A stretch of 47,241 nucleotides of DNA, from NCBI RefSeq assembly GCF_018491765.1, contig NZ_JABWCU010000025.1, positions 1 through 47,241 on the forward strand, given 5' to 3'. The translations under genes were made by a program, and so were the position numbers. The notes below the pieces were generated by a model, which worked only from the letters and a program-made list of their open reading frames with translations, searched no databases and had not been told where the DNA came from. This document shows positions 8,472 to 16,413 of this stretch, piece after piece. Source of the stretch: Novosphingobium profundi. GTDB lineage: Bacteria; Pseudomonadota; Alphaproteobacteria; Sphingomonadales; Sphingomonadaceae. How positions within the stretch are numbered: position 1 is the stretch's first letter; each line of letters starts with the position of its first letter.

Positions 8472-8977
8472 TGTTCGGCGAAAGCCGCGTTGACGACCAG
8501 CTTCTCCGCGTCCCACGAAGGCACCGCGGCCTCGGTCATGGGCACCATGAAGCGCTGGACACGGCCCTTCTCGTCGGGTTCGGCGCGCTCGATCTCGAGT
8601 ACGTCGCCCGCGCCGAAGTTCTCGACCGCGATCACGGTACCAAGCACCGCGCCTTCATCGGAAACCGCGGCAAGGCCAATGAGGTCGGCGTGATAATATT
8701 CGCCTTCGGCGAGGTCAGGCATGGCCTCGCGCGGGACGGTCAGCACCGTGCCGCGCAGCTTCTCGGCGGCGGTGCGGTCGGTGACTTCCTCGAAGCGGGC
8801 AATCGCACCGCCCTTCCCGTCGTCCTTGAGCTTCTTGAGCGTAAGGCTGGAATCGTTGAAGGCGCGGTAGCGCTTGAGCGCTGCCACGCCTTCACCGAAC
8901 AGCTTGAGGCGAACTTCGCCCGTCACCCCGTGCGCGCCGGCGACGGCGGCCAGGGTGACGGACTTGTCTTGTGCCAT
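8468..8977 (-). CDS. rimM: 16S rRNA processing / ribosome maturation factor RimM
   Basis: RimM, 169 aa, a 30S assembly factor that binds S19 and aids maturation of the 16S 3' (head) domain. The N-terminal beta-barrel begins AAVAGAHGVTGEVRLKLF, and the C-terminal PRC-barrel contains the YYHADLIGLAA motif. It is 18 bases downstream of rpsP and overlaps trmD by four bases, the usual operon order. Confidence 0.96.
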   Translation of the reverse strand: MAQDKSVTLAAVAGAHGVTGEVRLKLFGEGVAALKRYRAFNDSSLTLKKLKDDGKGGAIARFEEVTDRTAAEKLRGTVLTVPREAMPDLAEGEYYHADLIGLAAVSDEGAVLGTVIAVENFGAGDVLEIERAEPDEKGRVQRFMVPMTEAAVPSWDAEKLVVNAAFAEQ

Positions 8978-8995
8978 GTGCCGTATCCCGAAAGC

Positions 8996-9421
8996 TTACG
9001 CCTCGGTCGACTCTTCGGTGGCTTCGGTGGCCGGAGCCTCTTCGGCCGGAGCAGCGGCGGCAGCGGCAGCAGCTTCCTCGGCTTCACGAGCCTTCTCGGC
9101 CTTCTCCTCGGCGCGTTCCTTGGCCTTGTCGCCCGGCTGACCCTTGTTGGGGTTGTTGGTGGGCTTGCGCTCCTTGATGCCGGCCTTGTCGAGCATGCGG
9201 GCAACGCGGTCGGTCGGCTGGGCGCCGACGGCGAGCCAGTACGAAGCGCGCTCGCCGTTGATCTTCACGCGGTTCTCGTCATCTTTGGCGAGCAGCGGGT
9301 TGTAGGTGCCGATCTGCTCGAGGTACTTGCCGTCACGCGGCGCGGTCGCGTTGGCGACGACGATCTTGTAGTAGGGACGCTTCTTCGCGCCACCGCGCGA
9401 CAGACGGATCGAGACTGCCAT
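8996..9421 (-). CDS. rpsP: 30S ribosomal protein S16, extended
   Basis: S16, 141 aa. The first ~80 residues (SIRLSRGGAKKRPYYKIVVA and following) are the conserved S16 fold that stabilises the 16S 5' domain. The remaining ~60 residues are a low-complexity, Lys/Glu/Ala-rich tail with coiled-coil-like charge pattern ending in an Ala/Glu run. Such tails occur in alphaproteobacterial S16 and are presumably solvent-exposed. It lies 38 bases downstream of ffh. Confidence 0.96.
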   Translation of the reverse strand: MAVSIRLSRGGAKKRPYYKIVVANATAPRDGKYLEQIGTYNPLLAKDDENRVKINGERASYWLAVGAQPTDRVARMLDKAGIKERKPTNNPNKGQPGDKAKERAEEKAEKAREAEEAAAAAAAAPAEEAPATEATEESTEA

Positions 9422-9459
9422 GATTTTACCTTTCTTCTAAATCTTACAAATGCTTGGAA

Positions 9460-10917
9460 TTATTTCTTGAGAAACTTGCTGAGATCGGGACCACCCGCTC
9501 CGCCGAGCCCCGGAAGGCTTCCGGCCGCGCCGCCCAGGCCCTGACCGCCCAGTCCCGGCATCGCGGCATCGAGACCGCCCTTGCCGAACATCGCGGCCAG
9601 CCCCTTGAGGCCGCCCATCTTCTTGATCTGCTTCATCGCCTTGGACATCTCGAGGTGCATCTTGAGCACCTTGTTGACGTCCTGGACCTGCGTGCCCGAG
9701 CCGTTGGCGACGCGGATCTTGCGCTTGGCGTTGAGAAGCGCGGGATTGGCGCGTTCCTTGGGGGTCATCGAGCCGATGATCGCCTCCATGCGCACCAGGA
9801 CCTTGTCGTCCATGCCGGACTGCTGCATCGCGGCCTTGGCCTTCTTCATGCCGGGCATCATGCCCGCCAGCATGCCCAGGCCACCCATGCTCTGCATCTG
9901 CTTGAGCTGGGTGCGCAAGTCGTTGAGGTCGAACTTGCCCTGCTCCATGCGCTTGGCAAGCGCTTCGGCTTCCTCGACCTTGACCGCCTCGGCGGCCTTC
10001 TCGACCATCGAGACAATGTCGCCCATGCCGAGGATGCGGTTGGCGACGCGGCTGGGGTGGAACAGCTCGATCGCGTCCATCTTCTCGCCGGTGCCGGCGA
10101 ACTTGATGGGCTTGCCGGTGACCGCACGCATCGAGAGCGCTGCACCGCCGCGTGCATCACCGTCCATGCGGGTGAGCACGACACCGGTGAGGTCCACTTC
10201 GCCAGCGAAGCTCTGCGCGACGTTGACCGCGTCCTGGCCGGTCAGCGAGTCGACCACCAGCAGCGTCTCGCGCGGGGTGGCGATCGCGGCGACGGCCTTC
10301 ATCTCGTCCATCAGCTGCTGGTCGACGTGGAGGCGACCGGCGGTGTCGAGCATGAGCACGTCGACGGCCTGAAGCCTCGCGGCCTGCATCGCGCGGGTGG
10401 CAATCTCGGTCGGCTGCTGTCCGGCGATGATCGGCAGCGTGGCGACGCCGACCTGCTCGCCGAGCACCTTGAGCTGCTCCTGGGCGGCCGGACGGTTCAC
10501 GTCCAGCGAGGCCATCATGACCTTCTTGCCCTGCTTGTCCTTGAGCAGCTTGGAAATCTTGGCGGTGCTGGTGGTCTTGCCCGAGCCCTGGAGGCCGACC
10601 ATCATGATCACGACCGGCGGCGCCGCGTTGAGATCGAGTTCGGCGGTCTGTTCGCCGCCCAGGGTCTCGACCAGCGCGTCGTTGACGATCTTGACGACCT
10701 GCTGGCCGGGCGTGACCGAGCGCAGCACCTGGTGGCCGATGGCCTTCTCGGTGACCTGGTCGACGAAGCGGCGCACGACGGGGAGCGCGACATCGGCCTC
10801 GAGCAGCGCGATGCGCACCTCGCGCATGGCGTCGCGGACGTCCTGCTCCTTGAGCGCGCCGCGGCCACGCAGCTTGTCGAACACACCGCCGAGACGATCG
10901 GAAAGGCTGTCGAACAT
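9460..10917 (-). CDS. ffh: Signal recognition particle protein Ffh (SRP54)
   Basis: GTPase subunit of SRP, 485 aa, which binds signal sequences of nascent membrane proteins and docks to FtsY. Domains in order: N helical bundle (1-90); G domain with P-loop GLQGSGKTT, the DTAGR motif, and the TRMDGDARGGAAL specificity region; then the Met-rich M domain with MQSMGGLGMLAGMMPGMKK and the RNA-binding SGTQVQDVNKVLK helix-turn. The tail is Gly/Leu rich. First gene of the operon running to rplS. About 200 bases lie upstream before tRNA-Ala, holding a direct repeat. Confidence 0.97.
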   Translation of the reverse strand: MFDSLSDRLGGVFDKLRGRGALKEQDVRDAMREVRIALLEADVALPVVRRFVDQVTEKAIGHQVLRSVTPGQQVVKIVNDALVETLGGEQTAELDLNAAPPVVIMMVGLQGSGKTTSTAKISKLLKDKQGKKVMMASLDVNRPAAQEQLKVLGEQVGVATLPIIAGQQPTEIATRAMQAARLQAVDVLMLDTAGRLHVDQQLMDEMKAVAAIATPRETLLVVDSLTGQDAVNVAQSFAGEVDLTGVVLTRMDGDARGGAALSMRAVTGKPIKFAGTGEKMDAIELFHPSRVANRILGMGDIVSMVEKAAEAVKVEEAEALAKRMEQGKFDLNDLRTQLKQMQSMGGLGMLAGMMPGMKKAKAAMQQSGMDDKVLVRMEAIIGSMTPKERANPALLNAKRKIRVANGSGTQVQDVNKVLKMHLEMSKAMKQIKKMGGLKGLAAMFGKGGLDAAMPGLGGQGLGGAAGSLPGLGGAGGPDLSKFLKK

Positions 10918-10959
10918 GACCTAGCTCCATCTGTGACGAACCGAGGGCCCGTCGAACGC

Positions 10960-11034
10960 CGAAAACGCCGGTGGGCAAAACCTTGCCGACCGACGCGTGC
11001 GGGATAACATGCGAAAAACGCCGGTGGACGAAAA
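10960..11034. repeat. Short direct repeat upstream of ffh
   Basis: Two near-identical 20-23 base copies, CGAAAACGCCGGTGG-GCAAAA (10960-10980) and CGAAAAACGCCGGTGG-ACGAAAA (11012-11034), spaced about 52 bases apart in the ffh leader. They could be regulator half-sites or a local duplication. No promoter of the type seen elsewhere in the window is obvious here. Confidence 0.45.
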
Positions 11035-11117
11035 CTCGTCAACCAGCGTATCGCGTATCGCGCGAAACTCAAATGACAGAAGCCGCCCTCTTGCGAGAAG
11101 CGGCATCTGTAAGGAAA

Positions 11118-11193
<76 letters not shown>

Positions 11194-11269
11194 ATGCCAT
11201 TTCGAAAAACCAACCTGGGAAGCTTGGTTTTGCTACCGTTTCGAGGCAGCGCCCCGTCCGGTGGAGCGC

Positions 11270-11298
11270 CATCTAGGGGTGTTCTTTCGAGCTGGCAA
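11270..11298 (-). promoter_or_regulatory. Predicted tRNA-Ala promoter
   Basis: Minus strand: TTGCCA (11298-11293), 17-base spacer, TAGATG (11275-11270). This gives a precursor leader of about 70 nt before the tRNA 5' end. The elements lie within the left arm of the 11275-11364 dyad. Confidence 0.5.
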
Positions 11299-11364
11299 GA
11301 ACTTTTTTCGAGGGATCGAATTTTTTTGGATCGACCCCTCGAAGGTCTCTTTGCCAGCACCCCT
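11275..11364. terminator. Long three-part dyad, possible terminator of the FYDLN gene
   Basis: Nested complementary segments: AGGGGT/ACCCCT (11275-11280 with 11359-11364), GCTGGCAA/TTGCCAGC (11291-11298 with 11351-11358) and TTCGAGGGATCGA/TCGACCCCTCGAA (11307-11319 with 11331-11343, one wobble), around an 11-base T-rich loop. It lies just past the stop codon of the FYDLN gene. It lacks a clear U tract on the minus strand, so the terminator role is an inference. Confidence 0.45.
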
Positions 11365-11389
11365 TGATGGTGCCTTGACCCGCTGAGAC

Positions 11390-11710
11390 TTACTCGTCGC
11401 GGTCGTCGTCGTCGTCGCTGCCCGAGATGCCGAGATCGTCGTCACCGCCGAGATCGACGTCGTTATCGGGCGAATCGCCGTCGTCGTCGATGTCCAGATC
11501 GTCATCGGCAAGATCGCTGTCCTGCTGCTCGACCTGTTCCTTCTTTTCCGCTTCCTCGTAGGGAATCGGCTGCTTGGACTTGAGCACCGGCTCGGGATGC
11601 CAGGCGTAGCCGCATTCGATGCAGGTGACCGGGTCGTCCTTGCCCAGATCGTAGAAACGGGTGCCGCATTTCGGGCAGCCGTGCTTGGCGCCCCATTCAG
11701 GCTTGGCCAT
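11390..11710 (-). CDS. FYDLN-acid family protein (TIGR02300-like)
   Basis: A 106-aa cytoplasmic protein typical of alphaproteobacteria. The N-terminal ~45 residues hold two CxxC pairs (CPKCGTRFYDLG and CIECGYAWHPE), a probable zinc ribbon with the family's FYDL signature. The second half is a very acidic disordered tail, dominated by Asp. Function is unknown for the family; the layout suggests a small zinc-binding adaptor. The predicted promoter is about 50 bases upstream (11761-11789). Confidence 0.88.
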   Translation of the reverse strand: MAKPEWGAKHGCPKCGTRFYDLGKDDPVTCIECGYAWHPEPVLKSKQPIPYEEAEKKEQVEQQDSDLADDDLDIDDDGDSPDNDVDLGGDDDLGISGSDDDDDRDE

Positions 11711-11760
11711 GGAATGTCCTCGTCTTGGGCGACCCGCGAAGCCACGGGCGCTGGAAATAC

Positions 11761-11789
11761 CGTCTATTGATGGAAAGGCCCTGCTTCAA
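11761..11789 (-). promoter_or_regulatory. Predicted promoter of the FYDLN gene
   Basis: Minus strand: TTGAAG (11789-11784), 17-base spacer, TAGACG (11766-11761), same type as the other promoters in this window. Leader about 45 nt. Confidence 0.45.
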
Positions 11790-11920
11790 GATCAAGCGGA
11801 AAGGCGCAAAATCAAGCGTTCGGGCCACATCAGGGCGCGCGCCTTGCCATAGGCGGCTCGCGCTGTCAAAAGCCGCCGCGATTTTACGCCTCACGCCAAG
11901 ACCAGAAAGACCACCCCGTC

Positions 11921-13279
11921 GTGACCTCCAACTCGCACGCAGCCGACCCCGCCTCCGCCCGTCCGCGTCGCTTTGCCGCGCAAGGCCCGCTCAAGGGCCG
12001 CATCCGTGTTCCGGGCGACAAGTCGATCAGCCACCGCTCGATCATGCTCGGCGCGCTGGCAGTAGGCGAGACGAAGGTCACTGGCCTGCTCGAGGGCGAG
12101 GACGTGCTTGCCACCGCCGCCGCGATGCGCGCGATGGGCGCGCATGTCGAGCGCACCGGCGAAGGCGCCTGGACGATCAACGGCGTGGGGGTCGGCGCGC
12201 TGCTCCAACCCAAGGGGCCGCTCGACATGGGCAATTCGGGCACTTCGACGCGGCTCCTGATGGGCCTTGTCTCCACCCACCCGATCAACGCCAGCTTCAC
12301 CGGGGACGATTCGCTCTCCAAGCGCCCGATGAACCGCGTGATCACTCCGCTTTCGCAGATGGGCGCAAGTTTCGACGCGAGCGAGGGCGGCCGCCTGCCG
12401 CTCATCGTGCGCGGTGCCAGCCCCTCGGTGCCGATCACCTACACCCTGCCCGTCGCCTCGGCGCAGGTGAAGAGCGCGATCCTGCTCGCCGGCCTCAACA
12501 CGCCCGGCAAGACGACCGTGATCGAGCCGGTCCCCACCCGCGACCACTCCGAGCGCATGCTCAAGGGCTTCGGCGCCGATCTCGAAGTCGAGGTGCAGGC
12601 CGACGGTACGCGCGTCATCACCATTACCGGCGAGGCCGAGCTCAAGCCGCAGACCATCGAGGTCCCCGGCGACCCCTCGTCCGCCGCCTTCTTCCTTGTC
12701 GCCGCGCTGATCACGCCGGGGAGCGACGTCGTCATCGAGAACGTCGGCCTCAACCCCACCCGCGCCGGCCTCGTCGAAGTACTGATCGCGATGGGCGGCC
12801 AGATTGACAAGCTCAACGCACGCGAAGTTGGCGGCGAACCCGTCGCCGACCTTCACGTGCGCCACTCGGCCCTGAAAGGCATCGAAGTCGATCCGGCCAT
12901 CGCCCCCAGCATGATCGACGAGTTCCCCGCCCTCTTCGTCGCCGCCTCGCTCGCCGAGGGCGTGACCACCACCAGCGGCCTCGACGAGCTGCGCGTCAAG
13001 GAATCGGACCGGCTCGCCGCCATGGCGACGGCACTGAGCGCGGCGGGCGCCGTGATCGAGGAGCAGGCCGACGGCCTCGTCATCACCGGCACGGGGGGCG
13101 CTCCGCTGCCAGGCACCCGCGCGGGCTTCGAGGTCGCCACCCATCTCGATCACCGCATCGCCATGGCCATGGCGATCGCCGGCCTCGCGAGCCGCGAGGG
13201 CGTCATGATCGACGACACCCGCCCGATCGCAACCAGCTTCCCGGTCTTCGAGTCGATGCTCGAAGGGCTCATGACCTGA
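11921..13279 (+). CDS. aroA: 3-phosphoshikimate 1-carboxyvinyltransferase (EPSP synthase), class II
   Basis: Sixth step of the shikimate pathway: shikimate-3-phosphate plus PEP to EPSP. It has 452 aa with the two-domain inverted barrel fold. The four class II signature motifs are visible: RDHSE, GDKS, SAQVK and NPTR; overall similarity to the Agrobacterium CP4-type enzyme is evident. The position that is Ala100 in CP4 EPSPS, linked to glyphosate insensitivity, is Gly107 here (GNSGT). GTG start at 11921, AGAAAG upstream. The stop overlaps the cmk start by one base (TGATG), so the two are an operon. Confidence 0.96.
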   Translation: MTSNSHAADPASARPRRFAAQGPLKGRIRVPGDKSISHRSIMLGALAVGETKVTGLLEGEDVLATAAAMRAMGAHVERTGEGAWTINGVGVGALLQPKGPLDMGNSGTSTRLLMGLVSTHPINASFTGDDSLSKRPMNRVITPLSQMGASFDASEGGRLPLIVRGASPSVPITYTLPVASAQVKSAILLAGLNTPGKTTVIEPVPTRDHSERMLKGFGADLEVEVQADGTRVITITGEAELKPQTIEVPGDPSSAAFFLVAALITPGSDVVIENVGLNPTRAGLVEVLIAMGGQIDKLNAREVGGEPVADLHVRHSALKGIEVDPAIAPSMIDEFPALFVAASLAEGVTTTSGLDELRVKESDRLAAMATALSAAGAVIEEQADGLVITGTGGAPLPGTRAGFEVATHLDHRIAMAMAIAGLASREGVMIDDTRPIATSFPVFESMLEGLMT

Positions 13280-13914
13280 TGGCGCAAGACCTCATCATCG
13301 CGGTCGACGGCCCCACGGCCTCGGGCAAGGGGACCATCGCGCGCGCACTCGCCGCGCACTATGGCCTGCCGCATCTCGACACCGGACTGCTCTACCGCGC
13401 GGTCGGACGCCAGTGCGCGCTTGCCGGCGGCAATCCCGATGACCCTGCCGATGCGCTCGCCGCCTGCGACTTCACCGACGATCGGCTCGGCGATCCCGAA
13501 CTGCGCGCGGAAGCGACCGGAGGCCTGGCAAGCCGCGTCTCGATCCACCCTGCGGTGCGCACCGCACTTTACGAGCGCCAGCGCGCCTTCGCCACGCAGC
13601 CGGGCGGCGCGGTCCTCGACGGGCGCGACATCGCCAGCGTGATCGCCCCCGAGGCCCAGGCCAAGCTCTTCGTCACCGCCAGCGTCGAGGCGCGCGCGCA
13701 GCGCCGCTTCCTCGAGATGCACGAACAGGGCCGCGACATCGCGCTTGCCGAGATCGCCGCCGATCTCGCCGCGCGCGATGAGCGCGACCGCAACCGCAAG
13801 GACGCCCCGCTCGTCGTCGCCGAGGGCGCGCTTGTCATCGACACTTCGGACTTGCGCCGGGAGGAAGCCATCGCCGCCGCCATCGCCGCGGTCGACGCGC
13901 TCGCCGCCGCCTGA
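13279..13914 (+). CDS. cmk: Cytidylate kinase
   Basis: Phosphorylates CMP and dCMP to the diphosphates, 211 aa. P-loop IAVDGPTASGKGTIARALA at the N-terminus, HLDTGLLYRAVG for the NMP-binding region, DGRDIASVI and the Arg-rich lid near RDERDRNRKDAPL. Start coupled to aroA by a one-base overlap. The aroA-cmk-rpsA order is standard for alphaproteobacteria; rpsA here has its own promoter. Confidence 0.96.
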   Translation: MAQDLIIAVDGPTASGKGTIARALAAHYGLPHLDTGLLYRAVGRQCALAGGNPDDPADALAACDFTDDRLGDPELRAEATGGLASRVSIHPAVRTALYERQRAFATQPGGAVLDGRDIASVIAPEAQAKLFVTASVEARAQRRFLEMHEQGRDIALAEIAADLAARDERDRNRKDAPLVVAEGALVIDTSDLRREEAIAAAIAAVDALAAA

Positions 13915-13946
13915 GCCCCCTGCCCCGCCCCGGGCCTGCATTTTCC

Positions 13947-13975
13947 TTGCATTCGCCCCCCCACGCGCGTAGGGC
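13947..13975 (+). promoter_or_regulatory. Predicted rpsA promoter
   Basis: TTGCAT (13947-13952), 17-base C-rich spacer, TAGGGC (13970-13975). Matches the rpsB promoter closely. It leaves a leader of about 165 nt before rpsA, in which GC-rich stems are possible. Confidence 0.5.
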
Positions 13976-14146
13976 GCGCCGGTTCGAAGGGTTGCCCCGG
14001 CAATCCGGAGAACGCCGTGCAGGTATTCGGCCTGGGCGGCGGTACGGCCCTTTTGGCCCGCCGATGCAATGGTGCGGATGGCGGAGAAAGACCGGCGGAA
14101 ACAACCGCCTGGCCGGAAACACGTACAACCGAGGATACCCTCTTTA

Positions 14147-15853
14147 ATGGCTACTTCTGCCAACCCGACTCGCGACGATTTCGCCGCGATGCTCAACGAG
14201 CAGCTCGGTGGTGTGGATGACGACGGCTTCGAAGGCCGCGTCGTCAAGGGCACCATCACCGCAATCGAAAACGACAAGGCCGTCATCGACGTGGGCCTCA
14301 AGAGCGAAGGCCGCGTGCCGCTGCGCGAATTCGCGCGTGGTGAAGACGGCCATGGCCTGAAGGTCGGCGACGAAGTCGAAGTCTACGTCGACCGCGTCGA
14401 GAACGCCGACGGCGAAGCGATGCTCTCGCGCGACCGCGCACGCCGCGAAGCCGCCTGGGACAAGCTCGAGAACGAATTCGGTGAAGGCAAGCGCGTCGAA
14501 GGCGTGATCTTCGGCCGTGTCAAGGGCGGCTTCACCGTCGACCTCGACGGCGCCGTTGCCTTCCTTCCCGGCTCGCAGGTCGACATCCGCCCCGTGCGCG
14601 ACGTCACCCCGCTGATGGACGTGCCGCAGCCCTTCCAGATCCTCAAGATGGACCGTCGCCGTGGCAACATCGTCGTGTCGCGCCGCGCCGTCCTCGAAGA
14701 GACCCGCGCCGAGCAGCGCAGCGAGCTCATCGACAAGCTGAGCGAAGGCCAGGTCATCGACGGCGTCGTCAAGAACATCACCGACTACGGTGCGTTCGTT
14801 GACCTGGGCGGTATCGACGGCCTGCTCCATGTCACCGACATGAGCTACAAGCGTGTCAACCACCCGAGCGAAGTGATCGCCATCGGCGACACCGTCACCG
14901 TCCAGATCATCCGCATCAACCAGGACACCCAGCGCATCAGCCTCGGCATGAAGCAGCTGGAAAGCGATCCCTGGGAAGGCGCATCGGTCAAGTACCCGGT
15001 CGGCGCGAAGCTCTCGGGCACCGTCACCAACATCACCGAATACGGCGCCTTCGTGGAGCTGGAGCCGGGCATCGAAGGCCTGGTTCACGTTTCGGAAATG
15101 TCCTGGACCAAGAAGAACGTCCACCCCGGCAAGATCGTTTCGACCTCGCAGGAAGTCGAAGTCATGGTTCTCGAGGTCGATTCCGACAAGCGTCGCATCA
15201 GCCTCGGCCTCAAGCAGGCCCAGCAGAACCCCTGGGAAGGCTTCGCCGAGCGTCACCCGGTCGGCTCGACCGTCGAGGGTGAAGTCAAGAACGCGACCGA
15301 ATTCGGTCTGTTCATCGGCCTCGATGGCGACGTCGACGGCATGGTCCACATGTCGGACATCGCGTGGGGCATCTCGGGCGAAGACGCTCTGGCCCTGCAC
15401 CGCAAGGGCGAGATGGTCCAGGCTGTCGTTCTCGACGTCGACGTCGAGAAGGAACGCATCAGCCTTGGCATGAAGCAGCTTGAGCGTGGCGCTCCGGCCG
15501 CTGGCGGCGTCACCACCGGCGGCAGCTCGCTGCGCCGTGGCGAGACCGTCACCGTCACCGTTCTCGAAGTGCGCGACGGTGGTCTCGAAGTCCAGGCTGG
15601 CGAAGACGGCGCGACCGGCTTCATCAAGCGTTCGGACCTCGGCCGCGACCGCGACGAGCAGCGTCCCGACCGCTTCCAGGTCGGCCAGAAGCTCGACGCC
15701 ATGGTCACCGGTTTCGACCGTTCCAAGAAGCCGAACTTCTCGGTCAAGGCCCGTCAGCTGGCCGAAGAGAAGGAAGCGGTGGAACAGTACGGTTCGTCGG
15801 ACTCGGGCGCTTCGCTCGGCGACATCCTCGGCGAAGCCCTGAAGGCCCGTTAA
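14147..15853 (+). CDS. rpsA: 30S ribosomal protein S1
   Basis: S1, 568 aa, which binds mRNA and unfolds it on the 30S subunit. A series of S1/OB repeats is visible through recurring patterns such as GxVxxITxYGAFVxL, DGLLHVTDMS, EGLVHVSEMSW and RISLGxKQ. The frame is open from 14069, but the ATG at 14147 gives the family start MATSANPTRDDFAAML and has GAGGA at 14131-14135. A terminator follows at 15891. In many relatives ihfB follows rpsA; it does not here. Confidence 0.97.
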   Translation: MATSANPTRDDFAAMLNEQLGGVDDDGFEGRVVKGTITAIENDKAVIDVGLKSEGRVPLREFARGEDGHGLKVGDEVEVYVDRVENADGEAMLSRDRARREAAWDKLENEFGEGKRVEGVIFGRVKGGFTVDLDGAVAFLPGSQVDIRPVRDVTPLMDVPQPFQILKMDRRRGNIVVSRRAVLEETRAEQRSELIDKLSEGQVIDGVVKNITDYGAFVDLGGIDGLLHVTDMSYKRVNHPSEVIAIGDTVTVQIIRINQDTQRISLGMKQLESDPWEGASVKYPVGAKLSGTVTNITEYGAFVELEPGIEGLVHVSEMSWTKKNVHPGKIVSTSQEVEVMVLEVDSDKRRISLGLKQAQQNPWEGFAERHPVGSTVEGEVKNATEFGLFIGLDGDVDGMVHMSDIAWGISGEDALALHRKGEMVQAVVLDVDVEKERISLGMKQLERGAPAAGGVTTGGSSLRRGETVTVTVLEVRDGGLEVQAGEDGATGFIKRSDLGRDRDEQRPDRFQVGQKLDAMVTGFDRSKKPNFSVKARQLAEEKEAVEQYGSSDSGASLGDILGEALKAR

Positions 15854-15890
15854 TCGGTTCCTTCGGCTTTCCCGAAGCTGAAATCACCAA

Positions 15891-15924
15891 GAGCCCGTCC
15901 GGAGCGATCCGGGCGGGCTTTTGC
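15891..15924 (+). terminator. rpsA terminator
   Basis: Stem AGCCCGTCCGG (15891-15901) with CCGGGCGGGCT (one wobble) around a six-base loop, followed by TTTT. Confidence 0.85.
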
Positions 15925-15949
15925 TTTGAGGCGCTCGTCCGGGGGGCGT

Positions 15950-15978
15950 TTGCCTTTGCCGCCACTTGGGCCTAACGC
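15950..15978 (+). promoter_or_regulatory. Predicted promoter of the 15987 gene (leaderless type)
   Basis: TTGCCT (15950-15955), 17-base spacer, TAACGC (15973-15978), eight bases before the ATG at 15987. The predicted +1 falls on or within two bases of the start codon. Confidence 0.5.
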
Positions 15979-15986
15979 CCGTGGCC

Positions 15987-16355
15987 ATGAACCGCGCCTC
16001 GCCCACCAGCCTCGCCGCCACGCTCGACACCCGACGCGACATGTTCGGTCTCGTCTTCGTGCTCGCCGCGTTCGCGGCCGCGTGGCTGCCTCTCCCCGCG
16101 TTCGGCGCGATCGGCGTCGCCGAGCTGGGCGCCATCTTCCTCACCCTGCCCCATGCCCGCCGCCTCGACAGCGCCCGGCGCAGTCCGATCGGCATGCTCG
16201 GCCACATCACCGCGGTCATCTCCGGCGCGCTGATCTGCGTGTTCTTCATGGCCCGCTACGTGCACTACATCGGGTTCCAGACGCATATCGTACCCACGAT
16301 CCTGCTCGCGCTCGCACTTGTCTTCCTGCTGGCGCTGCGCCGTCCGGTGCACTGA
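15987..16355 (+). CDS. Small integral membrane protein, unknown
   Basis: A 122-aa protein with three or four hydrophobic segments (about residues 20-50, 70-88 and 98-117) and no recognised motif. The frame extends up to 15966, but that start would lie inside the predicted -10, so 15987 is preferred. It is tightly placed between the rpsA terminator and gloB on the same strand. Function cannot be inferred. Confidence 0.65.
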   Translation: MNRASPTSLAATLDTRRDMFGLVFVLAAFAAAWLPLPAFGAIGVAELGAIFLTLPHARRLDSARRSPIGMLGHITAVISGALICVFFMARYVHYIGFQTHIVPTILLALALVFLLALRRPVH

Positions 16356-16364
16356 GTCGAACCC

Positions 16365-16393
16365 TTTCGCGCCCCCACTTCGCCCGTTAGTCT
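16365..16393 (+). promoter_or_regulatory. Predicted gloB promoter
   Basis: TTTCGC (16365-16370), 17-base spacer, TAGTCT (16388-16393). It leaves a short leader holding AAGGAG before the ATG at 16414. Confidence 0.35.
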
Positions 16394-16413
16394 GGAGGCC
16401 AAGGAGAGACGCC

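Noticed and set aside
11891..13153. 420-aa ORF antisense to aroA
   Set aside because: Shadow frame without motifs; aroA is unequivocal.
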